Source: an uncultured bacterium
GTDB taxonomy: Bacteria; Myxococcota_A; UBA796; CAJQPC01
NCBI GenBank assembly: GCA_905480105.1
Contig: CAJQPC010000280.1
Coordinates: forward strand, 1-42,421
DNA: 42,421 nucleotides
Reading direction: 5' to 3'
Below, in pieces: positions 24,585 through 33,551 of this stretch. How positions within the stretch are numbered: the first letter of the stretch is position 1; the number at the start of each line of letters is the position of its first letter. Under the pieces are notes generated by a model. It did not search any database. It was given only the letters and a program-made list of their open reading frames with translations, and was not told the DNA's origin. The translations under genes were made by a program, and so were the position numbers.

Positions 24585-25747
24585 TCAAAGCCCTCCATGG
24601 CGAAGAGACCACAATCCTCGACCGGGAGTCTCTCTGTCGCCTGCTCGAGGGCGGGGTCTCCTTCCACCACCTCCCGGCGCTCCTCCAGGAGTGCTCGGGT
24701 AGCGTCCATCGACACCTGAATGCCAAAGGGATCCTCCTCGCCAACCGCTTCGAGCAGGTCTGGCAGATAGGGCCACGCAGCCCACGCAATGCGTCGCTGG
24801 GTCTCGCCTTCTTCCAAATCAGAACTGTCACAAAGAGACCGGAGGGTGGGATCGAGCTGCAAGCAAGACCACATGCAGGCGGCCTCCCAGACGGTGTCCC
24901 TGCAGAGCAGAAGGCCCCCCACCGACCTACCAAGCTCACGCACCTCGTGGAGCAGCCGTTGGTCCACTTTGGACAGCATGTACAAGCCCTTGTCACTCGC
25001 TTGCACTAACCGAGGGTAGTGGGCGAGTCGGAGCTGCTCGAGCACTTGCTCATCGGGAAGATTCAGGCTGTTGGGAAAGCGCGCGGGCTCCTCTTCCCCG
25101 CGCTCCATATCCGGGTCGTTCCATGAGAATCTGCCCAGGCCAAAGTCTTCGCTGGACTCATCACTACAATCCTCGTCCAAATCAATGGTGAGCTCGGCAG
25201 CTGTCCAGATCGCACCGGCCTCGGTGCGCATGCTCTCCATCAAGTCGCGTTCGGTGGGCGGCACCACGGGAGACAGCTCTTGCCGCCGGGTGATTTGAGT
25301 GACTTCGGTACCAAAGGGTGGTTTGAACTGGTCAGTCTGGTCAGTAGATACCGAGTCCTCCCACTCCGCCAGCTCCTTAAGCCGGGACAAGGAGTCCGCC
25401 CGGACGGCAAACTCAGTTACCTCCTCGGTGTCCTCTCGAGAGAGTTCCCAGCGTCCGGCGGTGGGCCCGAGCAGAGCTTTTATTCGTGGCCGATCGTCGT
25501 CCAGCTCAAGGTGGGGCTCCTCTACTTCAAGTACGAGTTCCTCCAGCTCGAGATCGTCTATGGGCTGGTCGAGTTCCAGCTCGATGAGATCCTCGACCCC
25601 GCCGCTCACTTCTACCAGCCCCACTCCAACCTGTTGCAGATTACGGGCTGAACGCTGAGGGTCCACTGCGCGAGCGCGCTCTTCCAACGCGTCTATCCGC
25701 GAAAGAAAACGCCTGAAGCCTTGACGAAGCTGGTCAAAAAAAGCCAT
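24572..25747 (-). CDS. Large acidic protein of unknown function
   Basis: 391 residues, no signal peptide or membrane helix, probably cytoplasmic. The N-terminus is a short amphipathic basic helix (MAFFDQLRQGFRRFLSRIDA). It is followed by a strikingly acidic low-complexity region (about 50-130) with runs such as LELEELVLEVEEPHLELDDD, and a second acidic patch near 195-230. The C-terminal 150 residues appear folded and helical (LEQLRLAHYPRLVQASDKGL; QLDPTLRSLCDSSDLEE). I do not recognise a family. It may be a scaffold or interaction protein. It is divergent from the pseudokinase operon, 198 bases away, and coupled to a small lipoprotein. Confidence 0.7.
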   Translation of the reverse strand: MAFFDQLRQGFRRFLSRIDALEERARAVDPQRSARNLQQVGVGLVEVSGGVEDLIELELDQPIDDLELEELVLEVEEPHLELDDDRPRIKALLGPTAGRWELSREDTEEVTEFAVRADSLSRLKELAEWEDSVSTDQTDQFKPPFGTEVTQITRRQELSPVVPPTERDLMESMRTEAGAIWTAAELTIDLDEDCSDESSEDFGLGRFSWNDPDMERGEEEPARFPNSLNLPDEQVLEQLRLAHYPRLVQASDKGLYMLSKVDQRLLHEVRELGRSVGGLLLCRDTVWEAACMWSCLQLDPTLRSLCDSSDLEEGETQRRIAWAAWPYLPDLLEAVGEEDPFGIQVSMDATRALLEERREVVEGDPALEQATERLPVEDCGLFAMEGFEWSA

Positions 25748-25803
25748 CGGTACAGAGCTTATCAGGCGCGCCCCAAAGGCAAAACAGACCCGTTGATGAG
25801 GTC

Positions 25804-25832
25804 TTGACGCCAGCGGCCCATTCCGCTATTGA
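25804..25832 (+). promoter_or_regulatory. Candidate promoter for the pseudokinase/ABC operon
   Basis: TTGACG (25804-25809) and TATTGA (25827-25832) are 17 bases apart, the best-spaced pair in the 198-base divergent region 25748-25945. The -35 is good and the -10 poor. It would leave an untranslated leader of roughly 105 bases. Nothing else in this intergenic stretch, such as a small gene or clear hairpin, is evident. Confidence 0.35.
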
Positions 25833-25945
25833 ACCTCACTTTTCGGCGACACCGAAGCACTACACGGGCTTGGCCGGCACCTCGCCGTGCGCCAGCGGCA
25901 AGTCAATGCGTGTGGTGCACTCCCCCGTGACCTGGCAGGTCCCTG

Positions 25946-28663
25946 ATGATGTTGCTCCCCAAGACCATTGGCCCCGTTACCCTCCAGCTCAAGCTGGGCA
26001 CAAGTGGTGTCTCTGAGTCCTACCAAGGTGTGATGACCACCGATGGACGTCGCGTTTTAGTCCGTCGCATCCTCCCATACCTGTGCAAAGAACGCGGGAA
26101 GATTGCAGGGCTTGAAGCCCGAGTCCGTGACCTACTCGCGGTCTCCCATCCGCTCCTGGTTCCCTTGGTGGATTGGGTCGAGGTCGCGGAAGAGCGTCTT
26201 GTGGTTGAGACCTGGGTCGAGGGCCTGGACTTGGATCGAATCCTGAGCGGTTGCAGAGCGCAGGGCCAGCACGTGCCAGCCAACGTCTTTCTCAACCTGG
26301 CCACCCAGCTCTGCTCTGCCCTGGAGGTCCTACACGGCCGCCCCGGCAAGAGCACTGGTGCAGAGAACCTGCTCCACCTTGGCCTGCAGCCTGCCCACCT
26401 CTTCGCCACGGACCAGGCGCGCGTTGTGCTGGGTGGCTTTGCCCTAATCCGCTCCCCCACTGCTCTTTCCCAGAGTGGTATGAGCAGCCCAATCCCCCAG
26501 CGCTTGGAGTACCTCTCTCCCGAGCAAACCTGGCCGGATCAACGGCTGAGCTGCGCCAGCGATGTCTTCTCCCTGGCGGCGATCCTGCACGAACTGCTCA
26601 CGCTCAAGCCGCTGTTCAGGGCCGACAGCAGCCTGCAGACGATCCACCAAGTGCGTGCTGCGGACGTGTCAGCGGCCATGGTGGGAGTACAGGCGCGCAT
26701 GCCCGGCCTGGAGAAGGTACTCGCGCGGGCCCTGAACAAAAACCCATCGCACCGCTACCAGCGCGCCTTCGTACTCCGAGAGGAGCTGCGAGGGCTGATG
26801 GCCAGCTACGACTTCTCGAGCATCGTCGAGGACACCCAGCGCTTCCTGGCCAGCATCAACAAGTCTTCCGCTACAAAGCCCAGCGTGGCCTTGGAGCCCG
26901 AGACCACCGCAGCCCATATTTTGGCCGCCGAGCGCATCGCCAGAAAGAGCGCCAAAGAGCGCGAGGAGCGCATCCAACGGGAGCAACACGCCTTGCTGGA
27001 AGCTCAACGACAGGAGCTGGCAGAGGCCTCGGGCCCGCTCACCGATTCGGGCGAGGACCCCGCGCCTGCCAAGCCCCGGAGGGTGACCCAGCCAGCCCCT
27101 ACGCCTTTCCACCCCATCCCGGGTGGATTCGGTGCAGCGCCGGCATCCAGCCCGGATTTGCTGCCTTTGGACGAGGCCAAGCCCCCTATCCATCGGATGG
27201 AGGAAACCACAAACGCGGGCTTCTCGGCGCCACCAAAGGTCCCCCAGTTGGTCTTGCCCCAAGGCGAGGTCACCAAGGCCATTCCGGCGCCTCCGACCCG
27301 AGAGAAGGGCAGCGCCCCGGGCCCAGCCCCGCGTATGGCACCCGCACCTCCCGTTGGGGTTCCAAGCGCGAATCCAAACGGCACGCTCGACGAGGCCCCC
27401 GGCGAAGCCAATGGTCTGCCCCGTGGCAAGAATGCCTGGGACCCCAACGCATCCAAGCCAGTTCACCAGCCATCAGCCGTGGCACCGCCAGCAGCCGTGG
27501 CACCGATCGCGCCCCTGCCCCAGAAACCAGCAAGTCCGCCGCCTAACCAAACACAACCGGTACCGTTGAAGCGGAACGAGGGGGCCTCCAAGCCAGCCGC
27601 CCCTGTCCTGCAGAAGACAGCACCGATAGCCGACGAGGAGGAGCCAAAGAAGCGTCCAATGCTGCTCCCAGTCTTGGGTGCAATCGCCGCACTTTTGTTG
27701 GTCTCTGTTGGGATCTGGACCGCTCTCTCGCCGTCTAGCAATCCGTCCGACAACGACCAAGCCACAGGGCTTGCGGCTCTGGATACTCCGGTGGCCAAAC
27801 CGGCTGTCCCCAATCAGCCGGTTCCCGAGCAGGTTGATTCCAAGCAGCTAGTCCGTGCTGAATCAGAGCGTGAGCAGCCGAAAGCGGCGCAAGAGCCCGT
27901 CAAGACGCCCGTCGCTGCCACTCAGCCAAAGTCTGAGCCCGTGCGCAGTCAGCCTGCACGCAGTGAGCGTGTGGCCTCGCCGGCGAGAAGCCAGCCCGAA
28001 AGCACGCCCGAGCGAGAGACCCGTCAGCCCAGGGAGAGCAGCTCGAGCGCCAAAAGTGCTCCTGCGACTTTCGTCGAGGACGACCCCATCACGGAGCTGG
28101 ACCAAGACACCGGTACGCCGGTCGCCATCAACCTGGACGGCTACGCAGACGACGCGCGTACCGGTCGCCTGAGTGCCTCCGACATAATGAACTTAGAGAT
28201 GGTCGATAGTGGCGATCCGTCCTACACCCGGAGCCGCGCACTGCTGCTGATGAACGCAGAGCAGGACCAGGACATCAAGGCCGCAAAACGCTACCTGGAT
28301 CAGCTTATGGTGCTGCCCGAGAACCGCTACAACTCGGTGTACCTAAGCAAGCAGGCTGTCTGGTACGCCAACCGCGGCTCGTTCAGCCAAGCACTGGAGA
28401 CTGCTACCCAAGCGGAGCGGTACTGGGCGCGAATCCCCTCCGAGCTGGTTTTTGGCACCAAGGCCGACATCTACGAGACCAAAGCGTCCTCTTACCAGGG
28501 GCTGTTCTACGCCTCCGAAGACGACCTGGACCTCCTGGACCAAGCCGTCAGTGGCTGGAATACTTACAAGCGCCACATGAGTAGCAAGGGGTCTGCCGCA
28601 GAGGCCGAGCGGGCCCAGCTGCAGATCAACAAGCTCGAAAATATCCGAAAGCGACTGGAGTAG
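25946..28663 (+). CDS. Transmembrane pseudokinase with periplasmic helical domain
   Basis: 905 residues. Residues about 8-290 have the layout of a Hanks-type Ser/Thr kinase (LGTSGVSESYQG loop; LEYLSPEQ; SDVFSLAAILHELLTLKPLF; RALNKNPSHRYQRA), but the catalytic residues are gone. The VAIK lysine position is Arg40 (VLVRRIL). HRDLKPxN reads HLGLQPAH (144-151), losing the catalytic Asp. DFG reads GFA (164-166), losing the metal-binding Asp. It is therefore a pseudokinase, probably a sensor or scaffold. A charged helix (about 320-355) and a long Pro/Ala-rich linker (about 360-565) lead to a membrane helix at about 571-593. A periplasmic part follows, with a low-complexity stretch and a TPR-like C-terminal domain (about 720-905). 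The start is ATG ATG at 25946/25949. It leads a ten-gene operon. Confidence 0.85.
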   Translation: MMLLPKTIGPVTLQLKLGTSGVSESYQGVMTTDGRRVLVRRILPYLCKERGKIAGLEARVRDLLAVSHPLLVPLVDWVEVAEERLVVETWVEGLDLDRILSGCRAQGQHVPANVFLNLATQLCSALEVLHGRPGKSTGAENLLHLGLQPAHLFATDQARVVLGGFALIRSPTALSQSGMSSPIPQRLEYLSPEQTWPDQRLSCASDVFSLAAILHELLTLKPLFRADSSLQTIHQVRAADVSAAMVGVQARMPGLEKVLARALNKNPSHRYQRAFVLREELRGLMASYDFSSIVEDTQRFLASINKSSATKPSVALEPETTAAHILAAERIARKSAKEREERIQREQHALLEAQRQELAEASGPLTDSGEDPAPAKPRRVTQPAPTPFHPIPGGFGAAPASSPDLLPLDEAKPPIHRMEETTNAGFSAPPKVPQLVLPQGEVTKAIPAPPTREKGSAPGPAPRMAPAPPVGVPSANPNGTLDEAPGEANGLPRGKNAWDPNASKPVHQPSAVAPPAAVAPIAPLPQKPASPPPNQTQPVPLKRNEGASKPAAPVLQKTAPIADEEEPKKRPMLLPVLGAIAALLLVSVGIWTALSPSSNPSDNDQATGLAALDTPVAKPAVPNQPVPEQVDSKQLVRAESEREQPKAAQEPVKTPVAATQPKSEPVRSQPARSERVASPARSQPESTPERETRQPRESSSSAKSAPATFVEDDPITELDQDTGTPVAINLDGYADDARTGRLSASDIMNLEMVDSGDPSYTRSRALLLMNAEQDQDIKAAKRYLDQLMVLPENRYNSVYLSKQAVWYANRGSFSQALETATQAERYWARIPSELVFGTKADIYETKASSYQGLFYASEDDLDLLDQAVSGWNTYKRHMSSKGSAAEAERAQLQINKLENIRKRLE

Positions 28664-28665
28664 TG

Positions 28666-29091
28666 ATGCTATTGCTGACCCCCCTTCTGCTCGGTCCCTT
28701 GTATTTGAGTACCGGTTGCGCCACTCACCGCATCACCGGTCAAGTAGTCGACCGAAATGGTGCCCCTGTAGAGCGAGCGGTCGTGAGCCTTGAGCCCGGC
28801 GGCGTGCAGATCGTGACAGACTCCGAGGGCTACTGGGAGATCGACTACCTGCGAGATGAGAAGGGCGACCGAATACGCCTGGACAAGCGCGCTGACTACC
28901 AGGTCGAGGCTTTTAAGGTGGGCTATCAACCGCGCGACACCGAATTCTACTACAAACGCGGTGAGCTGTTGACCCAGCCCATGGTCCTGCGAGAAGACAG
29001 CATTCGTGTGGTGCCCGAGGAGCTGGAGCTGGACCCGGATGCATTTCCGGACCGCACCCACTCCTCCGGGGCCAACTACGAGGGTGAGTAG
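28666..29091 (+). CDS. Lipoprotein with carboxypeptidase-regulatory-like domain
   Basis: 141 residues from the ATG at 28666, with GGAG five bases upstream; a GTG at 28663 is possible. The leader MLLLTPLLLGPLYLSTGC ends in a lipobox Cys (STGC). Residues about 22-70 (ITGQVVDRNGAPVERAVVSL, then VTDSEGYWEIDYL) match the CarboxypepD_reg-like beta-sandwich used as an accessory or adhesion domain in envelope proteins. The C-terminus is acidic. It sits two bases after the pseudokinase stop and its own stop overlaps the next start by one base. Confidence 0.75.
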   Translation: MLLLTPLLLGPLYLSTGCATHRITGQVVDRNGAPVERAVVSLEPGGVQIVTDSEGYWEIDYLRDEKGDRIRLDKRADYQVEAFKVGYQPRDTEFYYKRGELLTQPMVLREDSIRVVPEELELDPDAFPDRTHSSGANYEGE

Positions 29092-30272
29092 TGTTGCTCC
29101 TCTGGCTATCTTGCACGCCGACAGCGCCCCCCATGGCTCCCAGTCCGCTGGACTCGGCGTGGATGGGGCAGATCATGGCGCAGCCCCAGCTCTTCACCCA
29201 GACAGTAGACAGCGAGCGCACCGCTTGGGTCGCACTCCACGCCAACTCCTGGCGTGGCGCACACCGAGGCACCGGGACCCCGGCCCGGCGCGCAAGTGAC
29301 CTGCACGCCGATTTGGCGTTGCGGGTGGCAGGCTTGGAGGCGACAGGCTGGGAGCGCACCCTGAGCGCATGGAGCCCATTGCCTGCCGGATCTGCCCTAC
29401 CCTTCTTCGCCGGGCTGTCGGCCCTTGAGGCCGGCGGTGCCCCCACCAAGTGGTGGAAGCTGATCGACACGGACGCCGACCCTGTAGTCCTTCAAGCCAC
29501 CCAGGCGATGCTAAAGCAACCCACCTTGAGTACCCGCTTAGCAGACACCATGGGCAACCCACTCCTGGAGCGGGTGGACCAGCACCTCGCCGCCCGGCTG
29601 GGTGAGTCGGAGGAATGGCCAAGCGGAACAGCGTGGACCGAGCCCCTGAGCAGCGGGGAGGCCCGCAGTATCCCGGACCCTCAGCTGCCATGGACTCTGT
29701 CCGTGATGTTGCTCAGCACCGACCAGGCCGTCGGAATGGAGGCCCTGCTCTTCTCAGATTGCTTGAGTGCCTCGGTGTGTGGCCCCGACGCCATGGCGGT
29801 TCTGGGCGTTGACCCCAACTTGGGCCCAAGCGACAACCCCAATCTGGCGCGCAGCATCGCCCAATCCCTGGACCAAGTCTTGGACACCTGGGCCCGTGAC
29901 CAGCGCAAAAACGCAAGCCCAGAGGCACTGGGCCTGCTTGAAGATTTACAGGTGGTCCAAAAGTTTCGTGGCCAGCTGCTGCTGAGCTTGGCAGACGAGG
30001 CTCTGGACCAAGGCCACCCCAAGCAAGCCGTGGTTCTGGTTCAATACGCCATGGACCTGAACGCCCCGCGCACACTGGGGCCGGTCAACAGCCCCACACA
30101 CTTCGCCGTGCTCGCCCAAGCTCACTTAGAGAGCGGACACACCCGAGAAGCCCTGGACGCCTTAGAAGTACTGACCCGCAGCTATCCGGAGGCGGTCGGC
30201 GCCGACGAGATTCTGGGGGACTTAGCCATCTTGGAAGGACTGGATCGCCAAGGCGACTCCAAGGAGAATTAG
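29091..30272 (+). CDS. Lipoprotein with TPR-like C-terminus
   Basis: 393 residues from a GTG at 29091. An in-frame TGA lies at 29085-29087, so the leader cannot be longer than MLLLWLSC, seven residues before a possible lipobox Cys. The sequence is mostly helical and alanine/leucine-rich. Residues about 270-390 contain TPR-like pairs (LLSLADEALDQGHPKQAVVL; LAQAHLESGHTREALDALEV). Residues about 30-260 match nothing I know. The stop is two bases before the binding-protein gene. It is probably a periplasmic scaffold between the membrane proteins of this operon. Confidence 0.7.
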   Translation: MLLLWLSCTPTAPPMAPSPLDSAWMGQIMAQPQLFTQTVDSERTAWVALHANSWRGAHRGTGTPARRASDLHADLALRVAGLEATGWERTLSAWSPLPAGSALPFFAGLSALEAGGAPTKWWKLIDTDADPVVLQATQAMLKQPTLSTRLADTMGNPLLERVDQHLAARLGESEEWPSGTAWTEPLSSGEARSIPDPQLPWTLSVMLLSTDQAVGMEALLFSDCLSASVCGPDAMAVLGVDPNLGPSDNPNLARSIAQSLDQVLDTWARDQRKNASPEALGLLEDLQVVQKFRGQLLLSLADEALDQGHPKQAVVLVQYAMDLNAPRTLGPVNSPTHFAVLAQAHLESGHTREALDALEVLTRSYPEAVGADEILGDLAILEGLDRQGDSKEN

Positions 30273-30274
30273 GC

Positions 30275-31786
30275 ATGTTTTCCCTACTGATTATGGCCCC
30301 CTTGCTCTCAATGAGCACAGCTGGCGCTGCATCTTTTCGCTACGCCGAGGACCAAGCGCCCGGCATTGTGAACCCTCTCTTCTCCACCACAATGGGTGAA
30401 GCGCGGGTCAACGAGCTGCTTTTTGACGGCCTGTACAGCGACAGCCAAGAGCTGGCTACGGTGCCCGACCTGGTGCAGTCCGACGAGCTTTCCGAGGATG
30501 GACTGACCCTGACTTTGCGCCTTCGCAGCGACGTGAGTTGGCACGATGGCCGACCCCTTCAGGGCCAGGACGTGGCGTTTACTGTTCAGGCCATGAAGGA
30601 GCCCGGAACTCTGAGCACCGAGGCAGGTCGGGTGTCCTTTATCGAGCGGGTGGAGACGCAGGGCGACAGCCTGGTTGTTTTGCATTTCACTGAGCCCCAG
30701 GTCCGCCCACAGGACAAGCTCACCTTCAAGATCCTGCCAAGCCACGCCTTCTCAAGCACCGTTGTCACTCGCTCGGACAGCTTTCGTACTCGCCCCCTGG
30801 GTACCGGTCCATACAAGCTGGTCACCTACAACGACGACAACTCCATCACCTTCCAGGCCAATTCCGAGGGTCTGGGTGGCAAAGCCCGCATCGCCGAAGT
30901 GGTGATGCGCGAGGTCAGCGACAAGAGCTACCAAGCCAAGCTGCTGCTCTACGAAAGCCTCGAGGGCTTGGTTCGCGTCTTGCCTCGAGATCTGGCTGTA
31001 CTCCAGAACAATCGCAAGATTGAACTCTATCCCTACCAGACAAACTCTTGGTGGTACGTGGGCTTTAACCAAGCCCGCGCACCCTTCGACGACGCCCGCG
31101 TGCGACAAGCCATGAGCTATCTGGTGGATGTGGACGCCCTGCTGGCCCCTGTGGGAACAGGTGAAGTACTCTCCGGCCCTTTTGTGCGCTCCAGTCCCTT
31201 TTACAACCACCAGGTCTCTCCGCGCACCTACAACGACACCCGAGCAGCGACCCTATTGGAGGAGGCCGGCTTTGCAAGCGAAGGGGGCATGTGGACCCGA
31301 GACGGCGAGCCCCTCACCGTCACCTTAAGCGCCCACCGCACCCTGGAGTCCGCCCAAGAAGTGGTGATCAACCTCCAATCTCAACTACGCAGCGGCGGCG
31401 TAACGGTCGAGGTGGAGTTCTTGGACGAAGCCGAGTGGAAAGCCCGCATCTGGCGTCAACAGGACTACGATCTGGTCCTGAGCCAGTGGTCCTTTGACCG
31501 AAACGAGGACGTTCGCGAGCAACTACACAGCGACGGCGCCCGAAACTTTGGCAGCTACTCCAACCCAGAGGTAGATGCCTTGTTGAACGAGGCACGCGCG
31601 ACTCGGGACCCACAAGTCAAAAAGGCCGCCCTGCGTAAAGTGCATGCACTGGCCTCGCAGGACAGCCCAATGATCTTCTTGTGGACCTTAGACAGCTACT
31701 CAGCGATCTCCACTCGGGTAGACGACGTGGTGATTCACCCCTTCTACTTTTTCACCTGGGTGCGCCAGTGGCACATGGGGTCCTGA
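30275..31786 (+). CDS. Peptide-type ABC transporter substrate-binding protein
   Basis: 503 residues, SBP_bac_5 (DppA/OppA-like) family. The signal peptide MFSLLIMAPLLSMSTAGAA is cut before SFRYAED, so the protein is a soluble periplasmic receptor rather than a lipoprotein. Family landmarks are NPLFSTTMGEARVNELLFDG, LRSDVSWHDGRPLQGQDVAF, TRPLGTGPYKLVTY (read here as RTRPLGTGPYKLV), FNQARAPFDDARVRQAMSYL and, near the end, NFGSYSNPEVDALLNEARAT. It captures a ligand, often an oligopeptide, and passes it to the two downstream permeases. The ligand cannot be read from sequence; the position within a pseudokinase operon suggests sensing as well as uptake. Confidence 0.9.
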   Translation: MFSLLIMAPLLSMSTAGAASFRYAEDQAPGIVNPLFSTTMGEARVNELLFDGLYSDSQELATVPDLVQSDELSEDGLTLTLRLRSDVSWHDGRPLQGQDVAFTVQAMKEPGTLSTEAGRVSFIERVETQGDSLVVLHFTEPQVRPQDKLTFKILPSHAFSSTVVTRSDSFRTRPLGTGPYKLVTYNDDNSITFQANSEGLGGKARIAEVVMREVSDKSYQAKLLLYESLEGLVRVLPRDLAVLQNNRKIELYPYQTNSWWYVGFNQARAPFDDARVRQAMSYLVDVDALLAPVGTGEVLSGPFVRSSPFYNHQVSPRTYNDTRAATLLEEAGFASEGGMWTRDGEPLTVTLSAHRTLESAQEVVINLQSQLRSGGVTVEVEFLDEAEWKARIWRQQDYDLVLSQWSFDRNEDVREQLHSDGARNFGSYSNPEVDALLNEARATRDPQVKKAALRKVHALASQDSPMIFLWTLDSYSAISTRVDDVVIHPFYFFTWVRQWHMGS

Positions 31787-31794
31787 GTTAGCCT

Positions 31795-32739
31795 TTGACC
31801 TCCCGTTCCGGATTGCTTCGGGCACTGCTGCGCCACCTGGGTAGCTTTGTGCTCACCCTGGTGGGCTGTGCCCTGTTGCTGCAGCTCTTGCTGGCTCTGG
31901 CGCCGGGTGATGCTGCGGACTTAGTGGCCAACGATCCCGTGCTCCGCACCGCATTGGTTGAGCAGTGGCACCTGGATCAGCCCGTTTGGCGGCGCACCTT
32001 GGAGAGCCTGGCCGGACTGCTCACCGGTCAGTTCGGAGAGTCCCTGACCTTCCGACCGGGCACCCCGGTCTCCGAGCTACTCCTGCGTGGCGCGACATCC
32101 TCTGGGCCCCTACTCTTTGGTGCCCTGCTGCTGAGCGTTGGTCTGGGGTCGGGAATGGCTTGGCTGAAATGGGAGCGCGGGGCCCGACTGCTGAGCATCG
32201 TTAGTGTCGCGCCGGTTTTCTTGATCGCCGCGACAACAACCACGGCTCTAAACCAGGTCGCCTTTGCTGGACTGCAAGCAGGCTGGTGGGCCGCACCGGC
32301 CTGGTTCGCACTGCCAGTCAACAACCACCCCCTCAAGACCGCATTGGCCATCGCCGCATTGGCCATCGGAAGCGGCGCATTCTCCGAGATCCACCAGGCC
32401 AGCCACGAGTCTCTGCGGGCCATTCGTTCCAGCGAGTACGTGGACGCTGCGGTCGCGCGGGGTGCACCCCTCTCTGACTTGGTCCTCAGAAACTTCTTGC
32501 TGCCCCTCTCGGCCATCACCGCTCGCCGAGCCGCCTTTTTCGTCGGTGGCCTGGTGGTCATTGAAAAGGTGCTCCATGTTCAAGGGGCAGGTGCCATGCT
32601 CTGGCAGGCCTGTCGCTTGCGGGACTGGCCCTTGGTCATTGGGCTTTCTCTTCTCGCCGCCTGTGTCGTCGCGGGCACTCGCCTGCTGGCCGACATGAGT
32701 CGCTTGGCCTTGGATCCCCGTCTTCGAGGTCAGGCGTGA
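31795..32739 (+). CDS. Peptide-type ABC transporter permease (DppB-like)
   Basis: 314-residue inner-membrane permease with about six hydrophobic segments. N-terminal features typical of OppB/DppB include LLLALAPGDAADLVANDPV and QWHLDQPVWRRTLESLAGLL TG-type text, and the cytoplasmic EAA loop that contacts the ATPase is SSEYVDAAVARGAPLSDLVL. The start is a TTG at 31795, eight bases after the previous stop, with no better start nearby. The segment at 32339-32368 carries an in-frame 15-base tandem duplication (ALAIA ALAIG) in a membrane helix. Its end overlaps the next permease by four bases. Confidence 0.87.
   Translation: MTSRSGLLRALLRHLGSFVLTLVGCALLLQLLLALAPGDAADLVANDPVLRTALVEQWHLDQPVWRRTLESLAGLLTGQFGESLTFRPGTPVSELLLRGATSSGPLLFGALLLSVGLGSGMAWLKWERGARLLSIVSVAPVFLIAATTTTALNQVAFAGLQAGWWAAPAWFALPVNNHPLKTALAIAALAIGSGAFSEIHQASHESLRAIRSSEYVDAAVARGAPLSDLVLRNFLLPLSAITARRAAFFVGGLVVIEKVLHVQGAGAMLWQACRLRDWPLVIGLSLLAACVVAGTRLLADMSRLALDPRLRGQA
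32339..32368 (+). repeat. 15-base perfect tandem duplication inside the DppB-like gene
   Basis: Two identical 15-base units (32339-32353 and 32354-32368) lie in frame and encode a repeated hydrophobic stretch of a membrane helix. It could be a recent slippage event or simply a repetitive helix. It does not disturb the reading frame. Confidence 0.7.
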
Positions 32740-33551
32740 GTGCACTGCGCCCCTGGGCCGGTGTCGCCCTGCTGCTCCTGCCCGTGCTGATCTGGGTGCT
32801 CAGCCTGGCGGCGAACTACGACGTCATCGCCGACGTGGACGTTAGCCGGGCCTCGCTGGCGCCAAGCGTTGATCACTGGTTGGGCTGTGACCACCTGGGT
32901 AGGGACGTTCTCTGGCGCTTGATCACGGCCAGCGAGTCCTTCGTGGGCCCCAGTCTCTTTGCCTGCGTTGTGGCTCTGGTCATCGGCGTACCAGCGGGCG
33001 CGCTCTCCGGATGGCTCGGCGGTCTGCCTGCCAGCCTGACTCGCTTTGGTTTGACCACCGTAGCCTCGCTGCCACGTTTCGTGCTGGTGCTCCTGGTCTG
33101 TGCAGCCTTTGGCAACTCGGTCCAGCTTATCGCGCTGGCTGCCGGCGTGGCCTACGCGCCCACCCTGGCGGAAGCCATCTACGCGCGGATTCAGTCCTTC
33201 CGCCACCGAGGATTCGTGCTGGCCGGCCAGGCCCATGGATTGCGCAGCGGACGCATCCTTTGGCTCCACTTGCTCTGGGTCAACCACCGCCGGCTCATCC
33301 TGCGCCACTGCGTGCAGCTCTTTGCCTACTTCCTGCTGCTCGAGACCACCCTGAGCTACATCGGAGGCTTGGACGGCGCAGGCAGTTTTGGCGTAGCCCA
33401 GCCCGATCCAAGCTGGGGCAACATGATTGCCTTTGAGTGGCGGGAGCCCCAGGCGAACATCTGGGCCACCCTGGCTCCAGGATTGGCGACCGCCTTGGTA
33501 CTCCTTGGAGCGACCTGGACCGGACGGTCCCTCATCGAAGAACAGGCATGA
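32736..33551 (+). CDS. Peptide-type ABC transporter permease (DppC-like)
   Basis: 271 residues from a GTG at 32736 that overlaps the previous stop. This is the second half of the importer channel. The N-terminal motif HWLGCDHLGRDVLWRLI is the classic DppC/OppC signature, with membrane helices after it and the EAA loop GFVLAGQAHGLRSGRILWLH. The typical ETTLSYIGG (ExxLSFLGLG-like) and DPSWGNMI phrases lie near the C-terminus. It is coupled by four bases to the downstream ATPase. It must pair with the DppB-like subunit just upstream. Confidence 0.92.
   Translation: MSALRPWAGVALLLLPVLIWVLSLAANYDVIADVDVSRASLAPSVDHWLGCDHLGRDVLWRLITASESFVGPSLFACVVALVIGVPAGALSGWLGGLPASLTRFGLTTVASLPRFVLVLLVCAAFGNSVQLIALAAGVAYAPTLAEAIYARIQSFRHRGFVLAGQAHGLRSGRILWLHLLWVNHRRLILRHCVQLFAYFLLLETTLSYIGGLDGAGSFGVAQPDPSWGNMIAFEWREPQANIWATLAPGLATALVLLGATWTGRSLIEEQA

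Noticed and set aside
26251..27546. Long open frame within the pseudokinase gene in another frame
   Set aside because: The translation is Arg/Pro/Ala-rich and follows the GC bias; the pseudokinase frame has kinase-fold motifs and a membrane helix.
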